64,000 bases of DNA, from the NCBI RefSeq assembly GCF_007830255.1, contig NZ_VLKG01000003.1, positions 186,001-250,000 of the forward strand, read 5' to 3'. The notes beneath the pieces were generated by a model. It did no database searches. It was not told where the DNA came from and worked only from the letters and a program-made list of their open reading frames with translations. The position numbers were made by a program, and so were the translations under genes. Positions 18,280 to 29,023 of this stretch are shown piece by piece (position 1 is the stretch's first letter; each line of letters starts with the position of its first letter). This DNA comes from Azomonas agilis (GTDB taxonomy: Bacteria; Pseudomonadota; Gammaproteobacteria; Pseudomonadales; Pseudomonadaceae).

Positions 18280-19146
18280 CTATTCCTTCACCTGCATAAA
18301 CTCTTCCGCCCACACCATGTATTCGTCGGCGGTGGAGTATTTCACGGAGAGCTCCGAAGCATTCAGATCGCAGGCGGCTATTTGGCGCTGTTCCCGTAGG
18401 CAATCGTAAGTCGCTTTAATCGCCGCAAAATAAGCGGCATGACCGTTCACAATCACTCGAACGCCTAAGCGGGCCAAGCGCTCGTTGTCCTGTAGTTTGG
18501 GGTTGCCGTAGGTCACCAGCATCAGCGGAACCTTCAAATGTTCGGCGATTTGCTCCAAGTGCTCAAAGTCTGCTACACCCACCATGCAAATGCCGTCTGC
18601 TCCGGCGGCTTCATAGGCTTTGGCCCGCTGGATCACTTCTTCAGTGCTAATGACCTTGGCATTAGTGCGAGCAATGATGCTTAAGGCGGGATCGACACGA
18701 GCTTCCAAGGCAGCACGAATCTTACCGACTGCTTCGTCAATGCCGATCAGATCGGTAGATTTATGGCCAAACTTGGCCGGTAATAGCGTGTCTTCAATGG
18801 TTAAAGCGGCAATGCCAGCGCGCTCTAGCTCAACCACCGTGCGCATTACGTTCAGGGCATTACCATAACCGTGATCAGCATCGGCAATGATGGGTAAACG
18901 AGTCACTCGACCGATGCGGATGGCTTGTTCTACAAACTCGCTCAAAGTAATCAGGGCAAAGTCAGGAGCCGCCAATACCTGTAAGGAAGCCACAGAGCCG
19001 CCCAAAATGCCCATTTCAAACCCAAGGTCAGCAGCAATACGCGCAGACATGGGGTCAAAAACGGAGGCGGTGTGATAGCACTGGTTAGATTGCAATAACT
19101 TACGAAAGTCGTTGCGCAGGCTATGGTGGGAAAATCTTTTTTGCAT
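18280..19146 (-). CDS. Oxaloacetate decarboxylase, PEP mutase/isocitrate lyase superfamily
   Basis: The 288-residue product matches the family of P. aeruginosa PA4872, a metal-dependent oxaloacetate decarboxylase. The metal and substrate motif [12 protein letters not shown] is near residue 88, and TIEDTLLP and RTNAKV follow as in this superfamily. It would release pyruvate and CO2 from oxaloacetate. ATG 19146 is used because the longer frame starts with TTG and lacks a good ribosome binding site. It lies downstream of dctA in the same direction, so C4-dicarboxylate uptake and oxaloacetate breakdown may be linked. Confidence 0.85.
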   Translation of the reverse strand: MQKRFSHHSLRNDFRKLLQSNQCYHTASVFDPMSARIAADLGFEMGILGGSVASLQVLAAPDFALITLSEFVEQAIRIGRVTRLPIIADADHGYGNALNVMRTVVELERAGIAALTIEDTLLPAKFGHKSTDLIGIDEAVGKIRAALEARVDPALSIIARTNAKVISTEEVIQRAKAYEAAGADGICMVGVADFEHLEQIAEHLKVPLMLVTYGNPKLQDNERLARLGVRVIVNGHAAYFAAIKATYDCLREQRQIAACDLNASELSVKYSTADEYMVWAEEFMQVKE

Positions 19147-19199
19147 AAAGGCACCACTTGGCAATTAAACAAGAAAGGAGTGTCTCTACCAGAGCAATC

Positions 19200-19229
19200 T
19201 GTCGATACTCCGGTACGGGAGTATCGACA
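19200..19229. repeat. Perfect 12-bp inverted repeat, possible operator or hairpin
   Basis: TGTCGATACTCC (19200-19211) pairs exactly with GGAGTATCGACA (19218-19229) around a six-base loop. It lies between dctA and the oxaloacetate decarboxylase start, 53 bases before the latter. There is no U run on either strand, so it is not a standard terminator. Confidence 0.7.
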
Positions 19230-19281
19230 AATACCGGCAGATGCCAATCAAAGCAAGTCCTTAGCTTTCTATCAAATAGAT

Positions 19282-20613
<1,332 letters not shown>

Positions 20614-20735
20614 AGGAAGTCTCCACGGGTTTATACCGATGCGGTATCGACCAGTTGACGCATGGGCCTTCTATTGATCCAGAAGGGGTTCTTATTGTTC
20701 GATTCAGGAAATACCTGCATCACGAAACCTATGGG

Positions 20736-20750
20736 GCAAGCCTTATGCCA
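20736..20750 (-). promoter_or_regulatory. Sigma54 promoter of dctA
   Basis: Read on the minus strand, TGGCATAAGGCTTGC matches the -24/-12 consensus (TGGCA, then TTGC at the exact spacing). It lies 122 bases upstream of the dctA start codon. The 345-base gap 20614-20958 otherwise holds the dctA leader and the tex 3' end, with no further gene. Confidence 0.8.
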
Positions 20751-20958
20751 TGCTGGTTTTTATGTTTAAAAACAACAGGTTATTATTTTTTTAGTCAATA
20801 AAAAGCCCTATGTGTGGCGGAGCATCGCCAAAATACTTCAGGATTTTTGTAGAGATGGGCGGAAATTCGCCAGATTGAGGTGATTCGAGATTCTTGGCAT
20901 GAGAGGGGGAGTGCAGAATAGGCACCACCCCCCAGAATAAAGCGGTTTTAGAATTTCG

Positions 20959-23280
20959 TTACTTGCGTAACTGTTTGGCATTGGCAAACAAAGCCGCCAT
21001 AGCTGGATTGGCAGGCGTTGCAGCCGGTGTATTGGCTTGAGGTATTGGACGAACCGAGCGCTCATTGCGCTTAGCACCACCACTCGGCTTCGCGCCCTCA
21101 ATTTTCTCACCGGGGGTATCGCCCATCCGCATGGACAGGGCAATGCGCTTGCGGGGAATATCGACCTCCATCACCTTGACCTTAACAATGTCGCCAGCCT
21201 TCACCACTTCACGCGGGTCTTTGACGAACTTCTCCGACAGCGCGGAGATATGCACCAAACCGTCTTGATGCACGCCAATATCCACAAACGCACCGAAGTT
21301 GGTGACGTTGGTGACCACGCCCTCCAATTGCATACCCAGTTTTAGGTCAGCAAGGGTTTCCACGCCGTCTTGGAAGCTGGCGGTTTTAAACTCAGGGCGT
21401 GGATCGCGGCCCGGTTTGTCCAACTCTTTCAGAATGTCGGTGACGGTGGGCAGCCCGAAATGCTCGTCGGTGAACTGCTTCGGATCGAGCTGACGCAAAA
21501 AGCTGGAGTCGCCAATCAAAGAACGAATATCGCGCTGGCTGCTTTCGGCAATGCGTTTCACCACCGGATAGGCTTCCGGGTGAACGGCAGAGGCATCCAG
21601 CGGGTTATCGCCCTTCATCACCCGCAGGAAGCCAGCAGCCTGCTCGAAGGTTTTCTCGCCCAAACGCGGTACTTTTTTCAGTGCGGCACGGTTGGGGAAA
21701 GCGCCATTCGCATCGCGGAACGCCACGATGTTTTGCGCCAGCGTTTGGTTAAGACCGGAAATACGGCTGAGTAAGGCGCTGGAGGCGGTATTCACGTCCA
21801 CACCCACGGCGTTCACGCAATCCTCCACCACCGCATCCAGACTGCGCGCCAATTTGACTTGGGAAACATCGTGTTGGTACTGGCCCACGCCAATGGATTT
21901 GGGGTCAATTTTCACCAGTTCGGCCAGTGGATCTTGCAGACGGCGGGCAATAGACACTGCACCGCGCAGAGAAACATCCAGCTCTGGAAACTCCTTCGCG
22001 GCCAATTCCGAGGCCGAATACACCGAAGCGCCGGCTTCACTGACCATGATTTTGGTCAGCTTAAGCTCTGGGTGTTTTTTAATCAGCTCAGCGGCCAGCT
22101 TATCGGTTTCGCGGCTGGCAGTGCCGTTGCCGATGGACACCAAATCCACCTGATGCTTGGCGCACAGCTTGGCCAGCTCGGCGATGGATTGATCCCACTG
22201 ATTTCTCGGCGCATGGGGATAAATGGTGCTGGTATCCAACAGCTTGCCGGTGCTGTCCACCACCGCCACCTTCACGCCAGTACGCAAACCGGGGTCGAGG
22301 CCCAAGGTCGCGCGTGGGCCTGCGGGCGCGGCCAACAGCAGGTCGTGCAGGTTGCTGGCAAACACGCGAATGGCTTCTTCTTCCGCTTTATCGCGCAGCT
22401 CGCCCAAGAGGTCGGTTTCCAGATGGGTGTAGAGTTTAACCTTCCACGTCCAGCGCACCACCTCGGACAGCCACTTATCCCCCGCACGCTCTTGGGGTTT
22501 AAAGCCGATGTGCTGGGCAATCAGGGTTTCACAAGGATGCTGAGTGCCGGGTAATTCTTCGCCGACCTTCAGAGTCGCGCTGATAATGCCTTCATTGCGC
22601 GCCCGAAATACCGCCAAGGCACGGTGAGACGGCAGGCTGTGCAGCGGCTCGTCGTATTCAAAGTAATCGCTGAACTTCGCGCCCTCTTGCTCTTTACCGG
22701 CCACCACCCGCGCGCTCAGGGTGGATTCTTGCTTGAGGAAGGTGCGCGCTTTTTCCAGCAGCGCGGCATCTTCGGCCATGCGCTCCATCAGGATGTATTT
22801 CGCGCCTTCCAGAGCCGCTTTGACATCGGCGATGCCTTTATCAGCATCCACAAAGGCGGCGGCTTCGGTTTCAGGGCTGAGGGTCGGGTTGGCAAACAGC
22901 GCTTCAGCCAATGGGCCAAGACCGGCTTCCAAGGCAATTTGGCCCTTGGTACGGCGCTTGGTTTTATACGGCAGGTAGAGGTCTTCCAGCCGTACCTTGG
23001 TGTCGGCTTGGGCGATGTCGCGGGCCAATTCAGGCGTGAGTTTGCCCTGTTCTTCGATGCTGGCCAGAATCGCTGTCCGTCGATCTTCCAGCTCACGCAG
23101 GTAGCGCAGACGCTCTTCTAAGTGACGCAGTTGGGTGTCGTCCAGACTGCCGGTCACTTCTTTACGGTAACGGGCGATAAAGGGCACGGTGGAGCCTTCA
23201 TCCAGCAGCGCCACGGCGGCCGCTACCTGTTGCGGGCGAACGCCCAGTTCTTCGGCAATGCGTTGATTGATGCTATCCAT
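20959..23280 (-). CDS. tex: Tex-family RNA-binding transcription accessory protein
   Basis: The 773-residue protein has the Tex layout: an N-terminal helical region ([21 protein letters not shown]), a YqgF-like domain ([17 protein letters not shown] near residue 325), helix-hairpin-helix repeats ([17 protein letters not shown]), and a C-terminal S1 domain ([21 protein letters not shown], about 650-720). Tex binds nucleic acids and affects transcription and toxin gene expression in several bacteria. It is a single gene, divergent from fbp. Confidence 0.93.
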   Translation of the reverse strand: MDSINQRIAEELGVRPQQVAAAVALLDEGSTVPFIARYRKEVTGSLDDTQLRHLEERLRYLRELEDRRTAILASIEEQGKLTPELARDIAQADTKVRLEDLYLPYKTKRRTKGQIALEAGLGPLAEALFANPTLSPETEAAAFVDADKGIADVKAALEGAKYILMERMAEDAALLEKARTFLKQESTLSARVVAGKEQEGAKFSDYFEYDEPLHSLPSHRALAVFRARNEGIISATLKVGEELPGTQHPCETLIAQHIGFKPQERAGDKWLSEVVRWTWKVKLYTHLETDLLGELRDKAEEEAIRVFASNLHDLLLAAPAGPRATLGLDPGLRTGVKVAVVDSTGKLLDTSTIYPHAPRNQWDQSIAELAKLCAKHQVDLVSIGNGTASRETDKLAAELIKKHPELKLTKIMVSEAGASVYSASELAAKEFPELDVSLRGAVSIARRLQDPLAELVKIDPKSIGVGQYQHDVSQVKLARSLDAVVEDCVNAVGVDVNTASSALLSRISGLNQTLAQNIVAFRDANGAFPNRAALKKVPRLGEKTFEQAAGFLRVMKGDNPLDASAVHPEAYPVVKRIAESSQRDIRSLIGDSSFLRQLDPKQFTDEHFGLPTVTDILKELDKPGRDPRPEFKTASFQDGVETLADLKLGMQLEGVVTNVTNFGAFVDIGVHQDGLVHISALSEKFVKDPREVVKAGDIVKVKVMEVDIPRKRIALSMRMGDTPGEKIEGAKPSGGAKRNERSVRPIPQANTPAATPANPAMAALFANAKQLRK

Positions 23281-23496
23281 AAGCCTACCTAAGTCGATGA
23301 AGCCAGCAGGTCACAGCCTGCGTGAGGGCAGGATTATAGGACAACCTTTCCCTAGGTTTGTTGTTCTGATTAGGTTTCCAAAAGCAGGCTAATGGCCAGC
23401 CAGTTCCCGTGAATTTGCTCCCAGAAACTACAGATTTTGTAAGGTACAAGCGCTAAACTGCTGTTCGTTTTTTCCTCAATGGATGGAGCTTTTTCC

Positions 23497-24504
23497 ATGT
23501 CACGCACAAGCCTGAGTCGCTATCTGATTGAAGAGACTCGTAGCCATAACACGCCCGCTGACTTACGCTTTTTAATTGAAGTCGTCGCGCGGGCCTGTAA
23601 AGAAATCAGCCATGCCGTCTCTAAAGGGGCTTTGGGCGGTGTGTTAGGCAGCATGGGGACTGAAAATGTACAGGGCGAGGTGCAGAAGAAGTTGGACGTG
23701 ATGTCTAACGAAATTCTGCTGGAAGCTAACGAGTGGGGCGGTCACTTGGCGGGCATGGCTTCGGAGGAAATGGATAAAGCCTATCAAATCCCTGGTAAGT
23801 ACCCTAAAGGCGCTTATCTGCTGGTGTTCGATCCTCTGGATGGCTCCTCCAACATTGATGTGAACGTTTCCGTAGGTACTATTTTTTCGGTACTGCGTTG
23901 TCCGGCTAAAGATTTCAGCCAAAATAACCCACTGGGCGAAGAAGCCTTTTTACAGCCGGGTACCCAGCAAGTCGCCGCGGGCTATGCGATCTACGGCCCC
24001 CAAACCATGTTGATGTTGACGTTAGGCGATGGGGTTAAGGGTTTTACCCTCGACCGTGAGCGCGGCTCCTTTGTCCTGACCCACGACGACATTCGTATCC
24101 CAGAAACCACCGCTGAGTTTGCCATCAATATGTCCAACCAGCGCCACTGGGAAGCGCCCGTGCAGCGCTACGTCAGTGAGTTGTTGGCCGGTACAGAAGG
24201 CCCACTGGAGAAAAACTACAACATGCGTTGGATTGCTTCCATGGTGGCCGATGTACACCGCATTCTGACCCGTGGGGGCATTTTTATGTACCCACGCGAT
24301 GCCCGTGAGCCCGAAAAGCCCGGCAAACTGCGCTTAATGTACGAAGCCAATCCCATGTCCTTCATCATTGAGCAAGCCGGTGGGGTATCTACTAACGGTC
24401 ATCAGCGGATTTTGGATATTCAGCCTGAGTCTTTACACCAGCGTGTGGCAGTATTTTTAGGCTCTAAGCAAGAGGTGGAGCGCGTTACCCGTTACCATCA
24501 ATAG
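23497..24504 (+). CDS. fbp: Class I fructose-1,6-bisphosphatase
   Basis: The 336-residue enzyme hydrolyses fructose 1,6-bisphosphate in gluconeogenesis. The metal motif [21 protein letters not shown] is near residue 110, and the substrate motif GGIFMYP is near 260. ATG 23497 has TGGAG upstream and gives the usual 336-residue length. It stands alone. With dctA and pyruvate carboxylase it fits growth on organic acids. Confidence 0.93.
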   Translation: MSRTSLSRYLIEETRSHNTPADLRFLIEVVARACKEISHAVSKGALGGVLGSMGTENVQGEVQKKLDVMSNEILLEANEWGGHLAGMASEEMDKAYQIPGKYPKGAYLLVFDPLDGSSNIDVNVSVGTIFSVLRCPAKDFSQNNPLGEEAFLQPGTQQVAAGYAIYGPQTMLMLTLGDGVKGFTLDRERGSFVLTHDDIRIPETTAEFAINMSNQRHWEAPVQRYVSELLAGTEGPLEKNYNMRWIASMVADVHRILTRGGIFMYPRDAREPEKPGKLRLMYEANPMSFIIEQAGGVSTNGHQRILDIQPESLHQRVAVFLGSKQEVERVTRYHQ

Positions 24505-24568
24505 TTAGTGGCCAGACTGTGGGATAGCCGTTTATAGCAGGGGGTGCTTGCTTAAACGGCTGCTTCTG

Positions 24569-24892
24569 TTAAGACAGCGGCTGGATGATGGGTACATCAA
24601 AGTGATTAGCCATTACTCTCACCAGTTCATTCAGGGAGAGATCTTCGTGGATATCCATGCTATTGGTGCCCGGATATTCCAGATGCACCCCATAATGACC
24701 CTGAGTTTGGCCTAGGGTATGTAACCAAGCGCGCACACCCGCATCAGTTTTGTGCAGTAAATAGAGGGTGCGGGGATCGGGAGAGGTCGCCGTATCAATC
24801 AAAAAGGCTTCAGTACCTAATTGCGCGTGCAGTCGTAACAGAGCGTGGCGGATATCTCGGTGTTTATTTAAGGCCCAGACGTTGACGTTCAT
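24569..24892 (-). CDS. Hypothetical protein of 107 residues
   Basis: I do not recognise this product. It is a small soluble protein (MNVNVWALNKHRDIRHALLR at the start) without signal peptide or membrane helix. A pattern of alternating strands and helices is suggested (TEAFLIDTATSPDPRTLYLL; GHYGVHLEYPG). Codon use is like its neighbours, which supports a real chromosomal gene. It is convergent with fbp. Confidence 0.6.
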   Translation of the reverse strand: MNVNVWALNKHRDIRHALLRLHAQLGTEAFLIDTATSPDPRTLYLLHKTDAGVRAWLHTLGQTQGHYGVHLEYPGTNSMDIHEDLSLNELVRVMANHFDVPIIQPLS

Positions 24893-25061
24893 GAATAGTG
24901 CGCGAGAACCCCCAGACTATGTGTATTCCTGTTCTCGCTTCCTCCGTTGGATTAATGCCGGTTTTACTGGGATATCCTACCCGGTAATACGGATGTAATG
25001 CTGCCTATCCGACCATTTTATGGGCGTTGGCGCTGCTGGGCGAGCTTGGCGTGGGGCAAAT

Positions 25062-25093
25062 AAAAAAGCCCCAAAGTGACCCTTTGGGGCTTT
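25062..25093 (-). terminator. Rho-independent terminator of the DUF2790 gene
   Basis: GCCCCAAAG (25068-25076) pairs with CTTTGGGGC (25082-25090), flanked by A6 on the left, which gives a U run on the minus strand. It lies 32 bases past the DUF2790 stop. Confidence 0.85.
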
Positions 25094-25124
25094 AAGGAAA
25101 CGGCTGACGACTCTAGCCCACCCT

Positions 25125-25385
25125 TTAACCGTTATTGCAATCGGTACTCATCACTTGGTATTTCAGGTCATGCTCGTGGCCTTGAGAGTCTTTGTAGATC
25201 ATCTCTTCTTTAACAGGCACACAACTTGAACTGAAGTTATCCGGTTGTTCGGACTTCACCGAGATCACCTGTTTAATGTCCAGATCCATACCGTAGCGAT
25301 AATCTTCCACCTCTAAAGGCTCATTGGCTAAGGCCGCCAAGGGCATACACAGCATCAGTAAGGTGGTAGCAGTAAAGCCTTTCAT
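25125..25385 (-). CDS. DUF2790 family periplasmic protein
   Basis: This 86-residue precursor has a signal peptide (MKGFTATTLLMLCMPLAALA) and the DUF2790 pattern: YGMDLDIKQVISV, a first Cys in SSSCVPV, MIYKDSQGHEHDLKYQVM, and a final Cys in STDCNNG. The two cysteines could form a disulfide. The family is common in Pseudomonas and its function is unclear. GGAGG sits five bases before the ATG at 25385; an adjacent ATG at 25388 is too close. Confidence 0.8.
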   Translation of the reverse strand: MKGFTATTLLMLCMPLAALANEPLEVEDYRYGMDLDIKQVISVKSEQPDNFSSSCVPVKEEMIYKDSQGHEHDLKYQVMSTDCNNG

Positions 25386-25626
25386 CATGACCTCCAAAGT
25401 TCAGGCCGTCCCGTTGTGGTGTCACTGAGGGCATCGCGGTGGTCTGAAGGTTTTTCGTTTCGTTGGAGGTCATATTAATCCCCAAGTCTTTGGGGAATAA
25501 GAGGACTTAGCTACCCAGATTATCCCGATCTTGTTCACAATCCTGACACTAAGTCTGATGTATGATGGAGAGTTTTCAGGTGTGGAATAAAACCGCCTCT
25601 GCCTGAAGCGGTTAATGCTTCGGGGA

Positions 25627-27267
25627 TTAAACGCGATAATCCTTATAGTGCAAGTCGTACTTTTGCATCCGCAAACCCAACATACGCCGGGTAAGCCCTA
25701 GTTGAGCCGCCGCCTCGGTGGTGTTACCCCGAGTTTGGGTCAAAGCCTCAATAATGATTTTGCGTTCGGCAATACCTAGGCGGGTATCCAATAAATCCTG
25801 AACCGGTGGCTCAGGTAGTGAGGGGGGGTGCAGAGAGCAGGGTAAGTGTTTGGGCTCAATCAGTTGCCCTTCTGAACACAATAAGGCCTGCTCTATCACA
25901 TGCTCCAGCTCTTGCACATTGCCCGGCCAATGGTAGTGGGTGAGCATGCTTAAGGCCGCAGAGCTGATTTTAGGGGCTTCGATGCCTAAGGTTAGGGCGT
26001 AGCGACCCACAAAGTGCTCCGCCAAAGCCAGAATATCCAGCAGACGTTCGCGCAAGGGTGGCACATTAATGGGGAACACATTGAGCCGGTAGTACAGCTC
26101 TTCACGGAATGTTCCTTCGGCCACACAGTGTTTGAGGGGGCGACTGGTGGCGGCAAGCAAACGTAAGTCCACTTGAATAGTGACACTGCTGCCGAGTCGC
26201 TCGAAGCTTTTTTCTTGGAGTACGCGCAGTAACTTAGCCTGCATAGACAACGGCAGTTCAGCAATTTCGTCCAAAAACAGCGTGCCACCATTGGCTTGCT
26301 CAAAACGTCCACGGCGCTGAGTTGTGGCTCCGGGGAAGGCTCCCTGCTCGTAGCCAAACAACTCGCGTTCAATCAGCTCTTCAGAGCGGTTGGCGCAGCT
26401 AAAGCTGACAAAGGGTTTATCCGCCCAAGGGCCATTGTAGTGGATGGCATGGGCGACTAAGGCTTTACCCACGCCTTTTTCGCCCAAAATAAGTACCGTA
26501 GTTTTGGCCCGGGTAACTTTTTCCAACATCCGATACACGGCCCGCATGGGTTTGGAGTGGCCAATAATGTTGTTTGGATTAAAGCGGCCCCGTAGGGCTG
26601 AGTGCAGTTGGCGGTTTTCTTTCTTTAGCGCGGTATGCCATGTGGTTTGCATCAGTTGCAACTCAGCGGCTTGGGCGAGGGGCGCAGCCAGTGCTGATAG
26701 CATTTCTGCATCCCACCTCAGTTGCTTGAGGCTGTCGTAGGGACGTTCAAGGTTGATGCTGCCCAATACTCGGTCTTGACGGGTCAAGGGAATGCAGATG
26801 AAGGACAAAACTTCCGTATCAGCAAGGGGCTGAGTGCGTTGATAAAAGGCCAGTAGCTCTGGTTCTTGACGCACGTCTGGAATAATAACCGCTTGGCCTT
26901 GGGCTAGAGTTTGGCGGGTCAGGTGTTCCCCCGGATTCCACAGGCCAAACAGCAACTGTTCTGCACTGAGGCCACAGTGCTCGTGAACCAGCATTTGCCC
27001 TGTGCGCTCGTCATAACAACTGATGGAGGCACGTTCTACCCTAAGTTGCTGTTGCATCAGTTCCAGCATGATGCGTGCAACCGCCGCAAGATCCCCCGTT
27101 TGTGTCAGCTCATGGGTCATGCGCAGCAGCCAAGGCAAAAAAAAGTAGTGGCGGCATTCCGTTAACTGACTGGCAACCGGCTTTGCCCTACCGAGGCTAG
27201 GGGTCGAGATGCGCTCCGACTGAGTAAGATCGGAGCTGGATTTTGGGCGAATCCCCTGAATACTCAT
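25627..27267 (-). CDS. Sigma54-dependent activator, NifA/AnfA/VnfA type, altered GAFTGA loop
   Basis: This 546-residue activator has an N-terminal GAF domain (about residues 60-210), an AAA+ domain with Walker A GEKGVGKA and Walker B GGTLFLDE, and a C-terminal Fis-type helix-turn-helix (TTEAAAQLGLTRRMLGLRMQKYDL). This layout is that of nitrogenase-gene activators. The loop that contacts sigma54 reads GAFPGA instead of GAFTGA, a Thr to Pro change expected to weaken or abolish open-complex formation. ATG 27267 is the first plausible start; a longer frame runs into the upstream gene. It lies 97 bases after the PhnD-like gene. Confidence 0.8.
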   Translation of the reverse strand: MSIQGIRPKSSSDLTQSERISTPSLGRAKPVASQLTECRHYFFLPWLLRMTHELTQTGDLAAVARIMLELMQQQLRVERASISCYDERTGQMLVHEHCGLSAEQLLFGLWNPGEHLTRQTLAQGQAVIIPDVRQEPELLAFYQRTQPLADTEVLSFICIPLTRQDRVLGSINLERPYDSLKQLRWDAEMLSALAAPLAQAAELQLMQTTWHTALKKENRQLHSALRGRFNPNNIIGHSKPMRAVYRMLEKVTRAKTTVLILGEKGVGKALVAHAIHYNGPWADKPFVSFSCANRSEELIERELFGYEQGAFPGATTQRRGRFEQANGGTLFLDEIAELPLSMQAKLLRVLQEKSFERLGSSVTIQVDLRLLAATSRPLKHCVAEGTFREELYYRLNVFPINVPPLRERLLDILALAEHFVGRYALTLGIEAPKISSAALSMLTHYHWPGNVQELEHVIEQALLCSEGQLIEPKHLPCSLHPPSLPEPPVQDLLDTRLGIAERKIIIEALTQTRGNTTEAAAQLGLTRRMLGLRMQKYDLHYKDYRV

Positions 27268-27364
27268 GCTGATTACGCGAGTGTCTCCTGCTTGTATAGG
27301 AGGTGGGGTATGCCCCCTTGATCTCGCTTTCCTCCATTGTGTACTAGAGCTAAAGGGGGTTGGG

Positions 27365-28282
27365 TTAGCTAAGAGGGGAGCGGTTGCGCCCTTCAGCTCC
27401 CCGCCAAGGGAGCACAATCCCAGAGGCTAGGTTTTGCTTACGGCGGCCTGAGGGTAACTCTTCCGGTTCTGTTTGTGGACAGGTTATGCCTTCACCATAG
27501 GGCTGGAAGCGGGCTTGCAGAATATTTTCCATCCAGCGCCGTACTCGGTCTACATCCGCATCCACCGATGGGATGAAAGATTGTGCTCTAAACAGCTTCA
27601 AAATAACCGGATCACGCAGGTTAATGAAGGCTTGGCGCATCTGCTCGCGCAAATCCTCAGGCAGTCCTTCGCGGAAGGTCCACATATATTCGGGAATAGG
27701 GGGGGATTCAGCCAAGATGCGGATGGCATCTCCATCAATCCGCCCATCAGCTAACAGGCGGTGCAAAATGGGTAAAGAGACTCCACCGGCGGTCACACGT
27801 CGATGGGCTACGGCGTTAGCTACGTTGTCGTGTGCTCCCAAGGTACGACGCACATAGTCTTTATCCATCGTCAGGCCTGCATCCAACAGCATATGCCGTG
27901 GTACCCAAGCGCCGGAGGTGGAGGCCAAGTCACCCATGCCAATCTCCCCGCCTCTCAGTTGAGACAGGGTTTCGGCGGGGCTATCGACAGGCACAATAAT
28001 CGCGGATTTAAAGGTGGGGCCGATGCTGCCACCGTGGTTGGGGCGGGCAAAGGGTTCTAGTCCGGTTCCTCGGCTTTGCAGAATATAGGTGACTGGGCCA
28101 AGGTAAGCTAAATCCAGCTTGCCACGCCGTAGGGCTTCGCCTGTGGCTACATAATTATCGCCCACCACCAACTGCACGGGCAAACCCAAATACTGTTCGA
28201 GGTAAGCACGCAGGGGCTCGTTGAGACGTTCTACAACGGCACGTGACTCACCCGGTAGGAGTCCACATTTGATGATTTTCAT
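27365..28282 (-). CDS. PhnD-like substrate-binding domain protein without signal peptide
   Basis: The 305-residue product has the phosphonate/oxyanion-binding fold of PhnD: LDLAYLGPVTYIL, FKSAIIVPVDSP and GDLASTSGAWVPRHMLLDAG are family landmarks. PhnD proteins are normally exported, but this one starts MKIIKCGLLPGES, directly with the first strand, so it should stay in the cytoplasm. No transport permease or ATPase is nearby. A polar C-terminal tail of about 40 residues extends past the domain. Its neighbour is the NifA-like activator, so a cytosolic ligand sensor is a possible role. Confidence 0.75.
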   Translation of the reverse strand: MKIIKCGLLPGESRAVVERLNEPLRAYLEQYLGLPVQLVVGDNYVATGEALRRGKLDLAYLGPVTYILQSRGTGLEPFARPNHGGSIGPTFKSAIIVPVDSPAETLSQLRGGEIGMGDLASTSGAWVPRHMLLDAGLTMDKDYVRRTLGAHDNVANAVAHRRVTAGGVSLPILHRLLADGRIDGDAIRILAESPPIPEYMWTFREGLPEDLREQMRQAFINLRDPVILKLFRAQSFIPSVDADVDRVRRWMENILQARFQPYGEGITCPQTEPEELPSGRRKQNLASGIVLPWRGAEGRNRSPLS

Positions 28283-28332
28283 GAAAAATGATCACCTTAA
28301 GGGCTGTATTGCTACGTCCTTCCGCCCACCGG

Positions 28333-28385
28333 GCGGTCTTTAAAAAGACACAGCAAGCTCCGTTCCACGCAGCGCTAAAGACCGC
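28333..28385. repeat. Inverted repeat upstream of the PhnD-like gene
   Basis: GCGGTCTTTA (28333-28342) and TAAAGACCGC (28376-28385) are exact inverted copies 33 bases apart. A small hairpin CCGCCC-acc-GGGCGG (28322-28336) overlaps the left arm. They lie in the 305-base divergent gap (28283-28587), which has no gene and should hold promoters for the PhnD-like and TM2 genes. I saw no -24/-12 element here. Confidence 0.6.
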
Positions 28386-28587
28386 AAAATCAAGGAAATA
28401 GGTCACTTAAATGGAACAAAAGAGTACAGTTAACGCCAAAGCATGACATTCATGAACAGGCTCTGGGCTTTTGTCGGTAGAGCCTTTCCAACTGATTGAG
28501 CATTCGGCGCACATTTTTTAGAAATCCTGCACTGAAATAGCCCTTTCTTGCAGATAAAGTTTTGCTCAACATCAAGGAGTAAGGTGG

Positions 28588-28995
28588 ATGCCTCCGAATA
28601 ACGATACGCACAGCAAAGTCATAGGCTATGCCCTGTGGGTTTTAGGTTTTTTGGGCGCACATCGGTTTTATTACGGCAAGCCGGTCACAGGAACCCTGTG
28701 GTTCTTTACCCTAGGGCTGCTATTTGTGGGCTGGATTATCGACTTTTTCCTGATCCCTGCGATGGATCGTGAGGCCGATTTACGCTTTATGGCTGGGCCG
28801 CTGGATTACAACGTCACTTGGTTGTTACTGACCTTTCTCGGCATTTTTGGGGTACACCGCTTCTATCAGGGGAAGTGGTTTACCGGCCTGCTGTATCTGT
28901 GTACGGGGGGATTGTTTTTCGTGGGTATTTTGTACGATTTTTGGACGCTCAACGATCAGATTACCCTTCAAAACGCCCAGCAGCGAACGCACTAA
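28588..28995 (+). CDS. TM2-domain membrane protein (two TM2 units)
   Basis: The 135-residue product contains two copies of the TM2 pattern: YALWVLGFLGAHRFYYGKPVTG (about 14-35) and LLTFLGIFGVHRFYQGKWFTG (about 78-98). Each is followed by a second helix ending in an Asp-containing segment (GWIIDFFLIP; GILYDFWTLND). It is an inner membrane protein of unknown role. AAGGAG precedes the ATG. It is convergent with pyrC', 28 bases away. Confidence 0.8.
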   Translation: MPPNNDTHSKVIGYALWVLGFLGAHRFYYGKPVTGTLWFFTLGLLFVGWIIDFFLIPAMDREADLRFMAGPLDYNVTWLLLTFLGIFGVHRFYQGKWFTGLLYLCTGGLFFVGILYDFWTLNDQITLQNAQQRTH

Positions 28996-29023
28996 GAAGT
29001 TGGCCTTCTCAGTGCGTTGTTGG

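Noticed and set aside
25388..25474. Inverted 11-base copies of TTGGAGGTCAT at the DUF2790 start and at 25464-25474
   Set aside because: The right copy leads to no start codon or gene; it may be chance or a small operator, and I could not decide.
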